Assembly (NCBI GenBank): GCA_003224905.1
Contig: QIAA01000173.1
Location: 1 to 61,651, forward strand
Source of the DNA: Acidobacteriota bacterium
GTDB lineage: Bacteria > Acidobacteriota > Terriglobia > Terriglobales > Acidobacteriaceae
Direction: 5' to 3'
DNA: 61,651 bases
Positions 53,211-61,493 of this stretch are shown in pieces; position 1 is the first letter of the stretch; every line of letters starts with the position of its first letter. The position numbers and the translations under genes were made by a program. The notes beneath the pieces were generated by a model. That model was not told the DNA's origin and made no database searches. It saw only the letters and a list, made by a program, of their open reading frames with translations.

Positions 53211-53621
53211 TCAATGCTGCCGCCACTTTCTTACAGTCACGGTAGTGCCTTCGCCATTGCTTGTGCGAATTTCCATCTCATCCATCAAGCGTTTCGCTCC
53301 GGGCAAACCCATGCCCAGTCCGCCGCCCGTGCTATGGCCCTCCTGGAAAGCTTCATCCAGATCCGCTATGCCAGGCCCGTGGTCCTCGAAGCGCAACTCG
53401 ACACCGCTGATTTCGCCATTTCGTAACGTCCGCCAGTGCATGGTTCCCTTGCTCGCGTACTTGTAAACGTTGCGTCCCAACTCAGACGCGGCGGTAACGA
53501 TGCGCGCCGTTTCAGTCACGCCAAACCCTATGCTGGTAGCGACCTCGCGCACCACACGGCGGGCGGCGGCGATATCACTCTCTACTTCGATCTGGACAGC
53601 GCCCTGGTCGTCGTCGCTCAT
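53211..53621 (-). CDS. rsbT: Stressosome switch kinase RsbT
   Basis: 136 residues. Phosphorylates RsbS and RsbR STAS domains and, once released, activates a downstream target (RsbU in Bacillus). ATP-binding blocks: ASELGRNVYKYASKG (N box), EDHGPGIADLDEAFQEG (G1) and GGGLGMGLPGAKRLMDEMEI (G2). Start overlaps rsbS stop by 4 nt. No RsbU or sigma-B gene is present, so the output is probably different. Confidence 0.92.
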   Translation of the reverse strand: MSDDDQGAVQIEVESDIAAARRVVREVATSIGFGVTETARIVTAASELGRNVYKYASKGTMHWRTLRNGEISGVELRFEDHGPGIADLDEAFQEGHSTGGGLGMGLPGAKRLMDEMEIRTSNGEGTTVTVRKWRQH

Positions 53622-53995
53622 CGTCCAGCCCTTTTCTTCTGGGACAACCGGGGAACGGCGTCCAAGGCTGCATTGACGTTTAAGACAGTCCGCGTCGCGC
53701 CCAGCGTCACGCCCAATTCCGTGGCGGTGATCGCCACTGAAGGTCTCATGCCAGCGATAAAAGTCTCCCCTCCCATGAGCGTCACCATCTTTGCCGTCTC
53801 CGCCACGGTACGGGCGAAGTATGAGTCAAGGATTTCCACCCTGGAGAGATCAAGAATCAAGCCCTTTACGTCGTGCTGCTCCATCGCATCCAATGTCCTG
53901 GTCTGGAGAGCGGACACCGTCGCGTCGTCGGGATCTGCCGGCATGGTAACGAGCAGGACATCACGAACTCTTAAGACCGATATGTCGTCGCTCAT
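53618..53995 (-). CDS. rsbS: Stressosome core protein RsbS
   Basis: A 125-residue single STAS domain. Ser58 in RVEILDSYFART corresponds to the RsbT-phosphorylated Ser of Bacillus RsbS; FIAGMRPSVAITATELGVT is the second conserved block. Together with RsbR it builds the pseudo-icosahedral stressosome. Overlaps both neighbours by 4 nt. Confidence 0.92.
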   Translation of the reverse strand: MSDDISVLRVRDVLLVTMPADPDDATVSALQTRTLDAMEQHDVKGLILDLSRVEILDSYFARTVAETAKMVTLMGGETFIAGMRPSVAITATELGVTLGATRTVLNVNAALDAVPRLSQKKRAGR

Positions 53996-54873
53996 CTGCC
54001 CGCCGCCGCAACCTGGGCATTATCATGACTGGCTACATGAAGGTTGATCATCTCGAACGCGACCCGTAGCCCGGCGGTAAGCGACGACCGTGTAGTAGCG
54101 CTGGAAAGATCAATGCCCAGGTGCACCAAGGTCTGAGCGATTGACGGTCGGACTCCGGTCAACACCACCTCGGAGCCGATGTAACGCACCGCTTTGATCG
54201 TTTCAATAAGATGCTGAGCGGTTTGAGTGTCGATCGCCGGCACACCCGTGATATCGATCAAAGCTACGGGCGAGTTGGTTTCCGTGAGCCGTTGCAAAAG
54301 GCGCTCCATCAGTTGTTGCGTGCGTGCGCTGTCCAGCATTCCGATCAGCGGAACGAGAATGACGCCCTCCCAGACTTGAACCACCGGAACCGTAGCCATT
54401 TCCAGGATCTCCTGGGCCTGCTTCTTGATCCGCTCTTCTGCTTCTTTGCGGTCGCTGAGATCGCGGGTGATTTTGCCAAAACCCTTCAGGCTGCCTTGAG
54501 CGTCGCGTAGCGCAGTGATAACCACGGTAGCCCAGAACTTCGTTCCGTCCTTGCGTACGCGCCAACCCTCGTCCTCAAACCGGCCGTCGCGGACCGCGGT
54601 TTCCAGCTCACGGTCGGTCTTGCCGCTGGCTACGTCTTCGCGCGTATAGAAGGTAGAGAAGTGCTTGCCAACTATTTCCTCCGCCCGATAACCCTTGAGC
54701 CGCTCCGCAGTTGGGCTCCAGGTAGTTACGTGCCCCTTCGGGTCGAGCATAATGATGGCGTATTCCCTTATGTTGTCGACAAGCGTGCGTAACATATCGA
54801 AGTCATTGTCAACCCGAATCTTGTCTGCTTTGCCGGTTTGAGCCTGTGCCACGCCCGTGGCTTCCTTCGTCAT
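53992..54873 (-). CDS. rsbR: Stressosome sensor RsbR with N-terminal PAS domain
   Basis: Start set at 54873 (MTKEATGVAQ), which has GGAGG seven bases upstream; earlier codons lack one. N-terminal PAS sensor domain (residues ~25-135, DNIREYAIIMLDPKGHVTTWSPTAERLKGY) with PAC end (RKDGTKFWATVVITALRD); C-terminal STAS (~165-275) with IDTQTAQHLIE and LTGVRPSIAQTLVHLGI holding the phosphorylatable Thr. Replaces the non-haem globin sensor of Bacillus RsbRA by PAS. First gene of the operon. Confidence 0.9.
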   Translation of the reverse strand: MTKEATGVAQAQTGKADKIRVDNDFDMLRTLVDNIREYAIIMLDPKGHVTTWSPTAERLKGYRAEEIVGKHFSTFYTREDVASGKTDRELETAVRDGRFEDEGWRVRKDGTKFWATVVITALRDAQGSLKGFGKITRDLSDRKEAEERIKKQAQEILEMATVPVVQVWEGVILVPLIGMLDSARTQQLMERLLQRLTETNSPVALIDITGVPAIDTQTAQHLIETIKAVRYIGSEVVLTGVRPSIAQTLVHLGIDLSSATTRSSLTAGLRVAFEMINLHVASHDNAQVAAAGR

Positions 54874-54951
54874 GTCTTTGCCTCCGCAATGTGCATCTGA
54901 CAAACGCACACTGCCCCTACGCAGCACATCGTCAAATGGCGTTCTCTCCAT

Positions 54952-55379
54952 GAGTTGATTTCGGAGGCCAAAGAATCTGGCTACGGTTGGGTCGTTAGAA
55001 TTCTCTTTAGGCGGTCTTTACCTTCAACGTCATTGTTTTCAGCAGGGTTCGCGAGAACACATCGGCAGGATGACCGTGATCGAGAGTTTCTGAGCCGGTC
55101 GTCGGCACATCCGGAAACTATGGAATAGTTGGAGAAAAATCTCTAACAATGTCGGCCGTGTCAAGCACTTTTCGAGCACACTGCGGCGTGCACTCGAGAA
55201 GAAGCGCCATTTCCCTCTCGCTGATGGTTTGCGCTTTCCAATCGAAGGCTCGCTTGTAATCCTTGCGGTCAGGAACTCAGTCCGACCCAACCATCTCTTC
55301 GATCACAACCGCGATCATGATTACTAGTTCGAACTCCCCTAGTCTGGGGAGTGGGATGCCCAATCATTACGTCGGTGAT
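54952..55379. other. Intergenic gap before the stressosome operon
   Basis: About 430 nt between RsbR and the IS110 remnant. A short minus-strand frame around 55135-55260 (ending ..ARKVLDTADIVRDFSPTIP) has no usable start and no recognised family. No RNA gene or strong hairpin is evident, apart from a short CCCCTAGTCTGGGG palindrome at 55337-55350. The right end of the IS110 element may lie here. Confidence 0.4.
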
Positions 55380-56427
55380 CTACGACACACCCTGGCGATT
55401 TCCGGGCTCTCCCACGTGCGAACCGAATTTCCTCATCTGCTGGTAATCCCATTGCTTCCGCCACATCCAGTAGAGTCGAACCGCGAGTTTCCGCGCCATG
55501 GCTACCTTGGCGATCCGTCTGTCTCGTCGCATGGCTAGGTGGAGAAAATGGCGCCGCCAGTCGGGATTAGTGCGGACCGTCACCTGAGCTGCTTCCACCA
55601 GCAGAAAGCGCAGCAGAGAGTTGCCCTGTTTGCTGATGTGTCCCAACCGTCGCCGATCGCCACTGGATTCCTCTGACGGCACCAGTCCCACATAGCTGGC
55701 GATCTGCTTGCCACAGCCAAAGCGCTCTGGCGTTCCGATCACCAGTTCGAATGCCAGCGCCGTCAACGGACCTACCCCAGGATGGGTCATCAGGCGGCGC
55801 GCCACTGGTCGCTTCTCTACTTCCACCTCCAGCGCCCGCGTCAGTTCCTGGATTTTCGGCGTAAGTTGATCCAGTATCTCCAACAGGTCTTGCCTTCGTC
55901 GCCTACTCCAGCATGCCCGCTCTAAACTTTCCAACTGGGCTCGGCCCGCTGGCCGCCACAGTGCCTTCTTCAGTCGTAACCCTTCGTTGAGGGCTATCAC
56001 ATGCAACTGGTTCATGACCCGCGTGCGATCTGCACCAGTCGATGTCGATGCCAAAGCAGTGGCCGCAGATTTCGGTTTTCCGGGTTGGGTATCCAGATCC
56101 TCGGAAAGCGATCTTCCAGCAGCAGGGTCAGTAATAGTTGCGCGTCCTGGCGATCGGTTTTCTGTTTGCGCACTCGTTTCGTGCGGATCTTGGCGGCCTC
56201 CCCAATCCATAGCTCAAACTGCAGCTCGCTGAGTAACCGCTCAAACCAGCGTGCATGCCCACTGGCTTCCATTCCAACCCGCACCTGTTTCCCGCTCACC
56301 TTGAGTTCGCGGTAGAAGTGCTCTGCTTCCTCGCGGTGCCCCAGTTTCCGCTCGTTCAATTCACCTGTGTCTGTATCTACAAACGCCATTTGTTGGAAGC
56401 GTGATAGTCACAACCTATAATGATCAT
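55380..56427 (-). pseudogene. IS110-family transposase, frameshifted
   Basis: The frame opens at ATG 56427 (MIIIGCDYH, the RuvC-like start of IS110), shifts near 56390 into FQQMAFVDTDTGELNERKLGH..RTKRVRKQKTDRQDAQLLL, which ends at 56012, and continues from ~56040 in another frame to 55380 with LTPKIQELTRALEVEVE, LMTHPGVGPLTALAFELVIG, IASYVGLVPSEESSGDRRRLGHISKQGNSLLRFLLVEAA. That last part is the Transposase_20 domain with its catalytic Ser (QGNSLLR). Two breaks make it a pseudogene. DEDD/Ser recombinase of the bridge-RNA-guided type. Confidence 0.85.
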
Positions 56428-56430
56428 CTT

Positions 56431-56495
56431 CGGCTCCTTTCTCCCGAGCCTTGGTTTGGTTAGCGCCACCAAAGTTTACTCGGGCCTGGGAGCCG
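56431..56495 (-). ncRNA. Candidate bridge/seek RNA hairpin of the IS110 element
   Basis: In the non-coding end just upstream of the transposase start, CGGCTCC..CCCGAG (56431-56447) pairs with CTCGGG..GGGAGCCG (56479-56495) around internal loops, and TTGGT..ACCAA can form an inner stem. IS110 elements carry such a structured guide RNA in the end preceding the transposase gene. The candidate is short (~65 nt) and may be partial. Confidence 0.45.
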
Positions 56496-56518
56496 ACATT
56501 GTTATGGAATCATTTCAC

Positions 56519-57283
56519 TCATTCACCGCCACTTACGAGACGCGTCGATGAGCTCCCCACAACTCGCGCCAGTGCCGCTTCCAACTCCGCCGGCTTAAAC
56601 CCGAACGGGCCAGGCTTGCTCTTGTAGGCGATCCGGCCCTGAGAATCGATAAGATACATGCGATCCGGCCAGCCTGTGTACGCGCGCTCTGTGGAATTGC
56701 CAAACTCATCGAGAACCGCGGGTATCTTTACCCCCAGTTTTCGCACGCAGGCTCCGGCAACGAATGCGCGCTCTTCTTCATTTTTCGGACTGGCAAAGAC
56801 AACCTGGTCATGGATATTGCTTTCCATCTGCCAGACGTCGCTGGGATGGGCTTCGGTGATGTAGACGACCAGAAATTGCACGCGATCTTTGTATTGCTCG
56901 TACAGTTTGTTGAGGGCGGGCACCTCCCGCCGGAATGGCGGTCAGGTGTAGCTGCCGAAGATCAGGGCCACCGGCTGCTGCTGGTTCAGCGCAGAAAGTT
57001 GGATGTGAGCGGTCTTGTCCACCTTAGACAAGTTGAAGTCCGGTGCTGAGTCGCCAATATTCAGTTGGCCGGCGCGGGCGCGCACCCAGAGAGTTTCAAA
57101 GGGAAATAGCAGGAACGGCACCGGTCCCGGCATCCGCGACATTACCTTGCCGAACTCCTCCGGCGGCTGATGCATGGCCCACCAGATGTAACCGCCGATG
57201 GCCAGGTAAACTACCGCGAACCCGACAAAACACCTGAGCAAAATCTTCTTAATCCGCGGACTCGGTTTCAGCGCCAAACGCAT
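56519..57283 (-). CDS. Iodothyronine-deiodinase-like selenoprotein, in-frame UGA = Sec114
   Basis: The frame from ATG 57283 runs through a TGA at 56944-56942 and continues in frame to a TGA at 56521-56519, giving 254 residues. Around the UGA: ALIFGSYT-U-PPFRREVPALNKLY, the deiodinase active-site pattern (..GSxTUPPF..). After it come the thioredoxin-like parts FLVVYITEAHPSDVW and DRMYLIDSQGRIAYKS. An N-terminal TM anchor lies at residues ~14-35, then APDFNLSKVDKTAHIQL. A SECIS-like hairpin lies directly after the UGA. An alternative TTG start at 57295 is possible. The substrate need not be an iodinated compound; bacterial homologues are of unknown function. Two separate genes would be the naive reading. 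Confidence 0.85.
56915..56931 (-). promoter_or_regulatory. Bacterial SECIS-like hairpin
   Basis: On the minus strand, 10 nt after the UGA (56942), GGCGGG and CCCGCC form a 6-bp perfect stem with loop AGGTG. A G-rich apical loop (GU present) at about 16-21 nt after the UGA matches the spacing of bacterial SECIS elements such as that of E. coli fdhF. SelB binding is inferred. Confidence 0.65.
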
Positions 57284-57437
57284 GTTCTCTCGCAATCAGT
57301 ACAGGAACTTAAGCGCGAATTGTACAACCCGCCAAGATCTGGTTGAAGGTTGGCGAACCCATTATTAGGTGCTCAGATTCCAGCGTCAATAATATGAAAA
57401 ATCGGTGTCTGGCCCGGACGCTCACCTGTGCGAAAAT

Positions 57438-58028
57438 TCAGAACCTCTCATCCCCTATCTCCAGAAAATTCCCCACCAGCTTCTTGCCTTCGCCCGTGAG
57501 CACGCTCTCAGGATGAAACTGCACCCCCTCGACCGAAAACTTCTTATGCCGGAGACCCATAATCGTGCGCGTTCCATCCTTTTCTATAGTCCAGGCACTG
57601 ACCTCGAGCTCGGAAGGCAAACCCTCCTCTTGGACCACCAGCGAGTGGTACCGCGTGGCCGTCATCGGAGACGCAAGGCCCCTAAAAACGGTCTGGCCAT
57701 CATGCTCCACCTGGCTGGTCTTCCCATGCATCAAGTGACGAGCGCGGACGACCGTTCCGCCAAAAGCCGCTCCAATCGCCTGATGCCCAAGGCACACCCC
57801 TAGCACCGGAATTTTCCCCGCAAAGTGCCGTATCAGCTCCATGCTGATGCCAGCATCCTGCGGCGTGCAAGGACCAGGCGAAATCACGATCCTCTCCGGC
57901 GCCATACCCTCAATTTCGCCCACCTTTACCTCATCATTCCGGCGCACAACCACCTCCGCCCCCAGCTCCCCCAGGTATTGCACCAGGTTGTAGGTAAACG
58001 AATCGTAGTTGTCGAGGACGAAAACCAT
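57438..58028 (-). CDS. trpG: Anthranilate / aminodeoxychorismate synthase glutaminase subunit
   Basis: 196-residue class I glutamine amidotransferase: [42 protein letters not shown] (nucleophile Cys79) and [11 protein letters not shown] (His and Glu of the triad). Supplies ammonia to TrpE or PabB; such proteins often serve both, and neither partner is in the window, so pabA is an equal name. Confidence 0.9.
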   Translation of the reverse strand: MVFVLDNYDSFTYNLVQYLGELGAEVVVRRNDEVKVGEIEGMAPERIVISPGPCTPQDAGISMELIRHFAGKIPVLGVCLGHQAIGAAFGGTVVRARHLMHGKTSQVEHDGQTVFRGLASPMTATRYHSLVVQEEGLPSELEVSAWTIEKDGTRTIMGLRHKKFSVEGVQFHPESVLTGEGKKLVGNFLEIGDERF

Positions 58029-58164
58029 GCGCCTTCACCAGCTTACGGAAGCAATCACAATCAGCCAGGCCTGAAACCAACCCTCTATTAGAAGGGGGAA
58101 TCCCAAGTAGAGTCTTGACACGCCGAGCCCAAAACATCATGCTAGCAGAGCTTTGGGAGGCCTG

Positions 58165-58494
58165 ATGGCAGCAACCGAGCAGGAAAAACGGGCCACGCGC
58201 CGCTTCGCGCTGCGCCTGCCAGTCTCCGTCAGTTACGGCGACAATGGAGCGCAAGAGAGCTCTGCTCAAACCCGCGACGTAAGCGCTCGCGGCATCTGCT
58301 TCTATCTCGACGCAGCCATCGCCGCCGGTTCCAGCATCGAATTCACCCTGATCCTCCCTCCCGAAATCACCCTCACTGAAAGCATCCGCGTGCGTTGCAA
58401 GGGAAAAGTCGTGCGGGTCGATGAAGGCACCGCGAACGGCAAGGTAGCCGTAGCCGCCGTCATCGACGAGTACGAGTTCCTCTCCGAGGCTTAA
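58165..58494 (+). CDS. PilZ-domain protein
   Basis: About 109 residues; start at ATG 58165 with GGGAGG just upstream. A single PilZ domain: KRATRRFALRLPVSV (RxxxR) and RDVSARGICFYLD (D/NxSxxG), the two c-di-GMP-binding motifs, both intact. Probably a small c-di-GMP receptor; the effector is unknown. Confidence 0.88.
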   Translation: MAATEQEKRATRRFALRLPVSVSYGDNGAQESSAQTRDVSARGICFYLDAAIAAGSSIEFTLILPPEITLTESIRVRCKGKVVRVDEGTANGKVAVAAVIDEYEFLSEA

Positions 58495-58584
58495 ACCTTT
58501 CGTAAATAGTTTGTGGAAGGACGCGGTTTCACAGTCTGCGGAAAACTCCTGATGCACAGCCATGCAGTGGCGACATGTGAAAGT

Positions 58585-58602
58585 CCGGCACGGCAGTGCC
58601 GG
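58585..58602. terminator. GC-rich hairpin between convergent genes
   Basis: CCGGCAC (58585-58591), a GGCA loop and GTGCCGG (58596-58602) form a perfect 7-bp stem between the convergent pilZ-domain and GT-C genes. It could end transcription in both directions, although no T-run follows. It might also be a repeat arm. Confidence 0.35.
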
Positions 58603-58670
58603 GTGGCGGAAGTGGAACGATACGAGTCCCGGGTAGGGATGGCACGTCGGGTGCGACACTCCTTTGATGG

Positions 58671-60020
58671 CTACTTAGCCTTTCGCATCTGATTCGGCCA
58701 ACGGATCTCAACCCGCCGCGCCACCCAGAACAAATAAACCGCAAGCAAGATGATCTCCGGCTCAATGGGGTGCTTGTAGCGAGGAAATGGTGTCACCAAA
58801 TAATAAGGAATGGGATAGATCAGCAGGAAACACGCCAAAAGAAAACCGCCTGCAATGCGGTTACGAAGAGTTATCCAGAGTCCGGCAAAGCCGAATGCCG
58901 CCGGTATCAGAAATCCGACATGCCGGGCAATCATCAGATCGTATCCCGCAACGATGTTGAGCTGCGGCGGCGCAATCCAGAAATAAGCAACACGTTGCAG
59001 CGTGAACCACAAAAACCGCCCCGGGTGCTCGCGGATGAACCGCCGAAACTCCTGCTGCTTCTCTTCCATGAAAGGAATCTCACCCAATTCCTGGAATTTC
59101 TGCATGGCCATGGGATCGTTCCCAGGATGCTCGTTGCGCGTCCATAGACCGTTGGCTTCATCGTTGTTCGCCATGTGCAGTTCGAGCGGCAGATTGTCAC
59201 GAACGAAAATAAATTTTCCAAACACGACGTAGTTACGGACCACCCATGGAGTGATCACCAGCATCGCCGTAATCACACACAAAGCGACTCCCGCCAGCTG
59301 GGATCGCCAGGAAGCTCGAGCCAGCAGCCAGAGCAGGCAGAAGGGCATCATCGACAGCACGGCCGGGTTGGTCAGTCCAATCACTCCCCAGACCAGCCCG
59401 AAGAGAACCCAGGTTGACGGTCGCGGTGTCTGATCCCCCATGCGTAGCGTCAGCAGCAGCGTCAGGCTCAGCAGGAACGCCGTGAGGCTGGTCTCCCAAA
59501 CCACGCGCGTCGGCCAGTAGATCGCATAGGGGAACAACGCCCACGCCCAAGCCGCAGCCCGTCCGACTGAGATTCCATACAACCGCAACCCGATGTGGTA
59601 AAGCGTGAGGCAAGTCAGAGAGGAAAAAACGCTGTTGAAAACCAGAATCACCCATGCGGACAGAAAGCTGTAAACGCCAAAGAGCTTGAACACCCCGCCC
59701 AGAATGTACGGATAAACCGGCGCCGCCCAAGCGCTCGCCCCTGTCGGCAAATCCGTCGGCGAACTGAACCCCTGCCCGGTAGCAATCGACCGGGCAATCC
59801 GCCCCATTTCCCAGCCATATTGAAAATGATCGCGACGAGGAGTGATGCGGTAGGTGTGCCCAATACTAATGACGCTGAGCCGCAACAGAAACGCAATCAG
59901 AACAATAAAGAAGATAGAACGCGTTCGGGAAGAATGCCCGCTCGCCTTGCTCGCTTCCGGGACGCGTGCAATGGCCGCCTGGCTTCCGCGTCCCGTCTGC
60001 ATCGGCTCAGAATATAGCAC
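58671..60020 (-). CDS. GT-C membrane glycosyltransferase (ArnT/PMT-like)
   Basis: 449 residues with about 11-12 TM helices. The first periplasmic loop, RITPRRDHFQYGWEMGRIARSIATGQGFSSP, and the PYILGGVFKLFG stretch fit dolichyl/undecaprenyl-phosphate-sugar:protein (PMT_2) transferases. Expected to add a sugar from a lipid donor to a periplasmic acceptor. An unstructured N-terminus (~30 residues) may be non-native; the true start could be M7 (MQTGRGSQ). Confidence 0.8.
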   Translation of the reverse strand: MLYSEPMQTGRGSQAAIARVPEASKASGHSSRTRSIFFIVLIAFLLRLSVISIGHTYRITPRRDHFQYGWEMGRIARSIATGQGFSSPTDLPTGASAWAAPVYPYILGGVFKLFGVYSFLSAWVILVFNSVFSSLTCLTLYHIGLRLYGISVGRAAAWAWALFPYAIYWPTRVVWETSLTAFLLSLTLLLTLRMGDQTPRPSTWVLFGLVWGVIGLTNPAVLSMMPFCLLWLLARASWRSQLAGVALCVITAMLVITPWVVRNYVVFGKFIFVRDNLPLELHMANNDEANGLWTRNEHPGNDPMAMQKFQELGEIPFMEEKQQEFRRFIREHPGRFLWFTLQRVAYFWIAPPQLNIVAGYDLMIARHVGFLIPAAFGFAGLWITLRNRIAGGFLLACFLLIYPIPYYLVTPFPRYKHPIEPEIILLAVYLFWVARRVEIRWPNQMRKAK

Positions 60021-60152
60021 TGGGACGCGATATCAGTGTCCCGCGATCCGTGTAAAGGACTCCAATTCCGGATTCCAGAACGAGGCATACCTCTTGTAAA
60101 CAATCACACCGTGCGTTGTTGTAACATGTGCGTCTTCCCCCCTTTTTTAGTA

Positions 60153-61493
60153 ATGGCCGAACTTATTTGGGACGGCAAGTACGACGAGCACGGCCACAAG
60201 CGTGCGCCGGTTCGTATCGAGCTGCCCTTTCAAACCGTCGAGACCGTCAACGAGAGCGTGCAGCAGCGCCAGCGCACGCTCGAGCTGTCTTCTTCCGGTC
60301 ATGATGCGGAGTGGCGCAACCGCCTCATCTGGGGCGACAAGAAGTACGTCCTGCCCTCGCTCCTCCCCGAGTTCGCCGGCAAGGTAGATTTGATCTACGT
60401 TGATCCGCCGTTCGATACCAGCCAAGATTTTTCTTTTGTAGCGACACTACCCGCCAACAACGGTGACGACGCCTCGATTTTTACGAAAGAGCCTTCATTG
60501 CTTGAGCAAAAAGCCTATAGGGATACATGGGGCGTCAGCCGGGAAGCTCGTGATCGAGGCGTCCAACAAATCGACCGTTACATTAGGTGGTTCTACGAGT
60601 CGATCTCGATGTTACGAGAGTTACTCACAGAAAACGGTAGCATTTATGTGCACCTTGATTGGCATGTCGGCCACTACGCAAAGCCAGTACTTGACGAGGT
60701 TTTCGGACCAAACGGCTTTCTGAATGAAATTGTGTGGCAGCGCACAGGTGCGCACAATGACCCCAGACGTTTCGGCAATGTTGCTGAAAGCATTTTCTTC
60801 TACGCAAAGAGTGCAGCCTACAAATGGAACACCCAGTACACGGTGTATAGCGATGAGTATATTCAAGAGCGATTTCGATCAGTCGAGGAGGGAACTGGCA
60901 GACGCTATTGGTTAAACACACTTACCGCACCAGCTCACGGGCGTCCTCCTAAGACCGCAAGCTTCTTTGGCACAAAAAGAATGCCTCCTCCGGGAACCAT
61001 GTGGCGATTCACCCAAGACAAGATTGACGACCTCGCAAAGCAGAACCGTATTGTTACTACGGATTCAGGAATGCCATACATCAAGCAATATCTAGACGAG
61101 AGTCCGGGCCGGCCTCTTCAGAATCTTTGGACAGATGTTCCCATGAGCAAAAGTGGCTTCGAGAGGACTGGGTACGCTACGCAAAAACCCGAGGGCCTAC
61201 TCGAACGTATCATTAAGACGTCTTCTGACGAAGGGGACCTCGTCCTCGATTGTTTCTGCGGCTCCGGCACCACTGCCGCCGTCGCCGAAAGGCTCAACCG
61301 CCGTTGGATTGCCTGCGACCTTGGACGCTTCGCCATCCACACCACCCGCAAGCGCCTGCTCGGCATCGCCGACGTGAAGCCCTTTGTCGTCCAAAACCTC
61401 GGCAAATACGAGCGCCAGCAATGGCAAGTTGCGGAGTTCGCTCCCTCCTCCTCCACTGTCATCTTCTATGAAAACAGGCGTACGAGTCCATAG
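60153..61493 (+). CDS. Site-specific DNA methyltransferase, type III Mod-like, apparently C-terminally shortened
   Basis: Start at ATG 60153 (MAELIWDGKYDEHGH); the 39 upstream codons do not look like the family. Beta-class N6-adenine/N4-cytosine MTase order: VDLIYVDPPFDTSQDFSF (motif IV), then LVLDCFCGSGTTAAVAERLNRRWIACDLG (motif I) near residue 365-395. The N-terminal GDKKYVLPSLLPEFAGKVD is typical of phage- and type III-like methylases. It ends at ~446 residues soon after PFVVQNLGKYERQQW; many relatives continue several hundred residues further, so the C-terminal region seems lost or altered. No restriction partner is in the window. Confidence 0.82.
   Translation: MAELIWDGKYDEHGHKRAPVRIELPFQTVETVNESVQQRQRTLELSSSGHDAEWRNRLIWGDKKYVLPSLLPEFAGKVDLIYVDPPFDTSQDFSFVATLPANNGDDASIFTKEPSLLEQKAYRDTWGVSREARDRGVQQIDRYIRWFYESISMLRELLTENGSIYVHLDWHVGHYAKPVLDEVFGPNGFLNEIVWQRTGAHNDPRRFGNVAESIFFYAKSAAYKWNTQYTVYSDEYIQERFRSVEEGTGRRYWLNTLTAPAHGRPPKTASFFGTKRMPPPGTMWRFTQDKIDDLAKQNRIVTTDSGMPYIKQYLDESPGRPLQNLWTDVPMSKSGFERTGYATQKPEGLLERIIKTSSDEGDLVLDCFCGSGTTAAVAERLNRRWIACDLGRFAIHTTRKRLLGIADVKPFVVQNLGKYERQQWQVAEFAPSSSTVIFYENRRTSP

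Noticed and set aside
55135..55300. Short minus-strand frame ending ..LDTADIVRDFSPTIP upstream of rsbR
   Set aside because: No start codon with a ribosome-binding site, no known family, length about 50; could be a gene fragment but unsupported.
56519..56923. Separate 134-residue redoxin gene starting at 56923
   Set aside because: It lacks a ribosome-binding site and a start of its own; it is the in-frame continuation of the deiodinase-like selenoprotein after UGA.
58585..58602. Firm intrinsic terminator call for the 58585 hairpin
   Set aside because: The stem is good but no T-run follows on either strand; kept only as a low-confidence feature.
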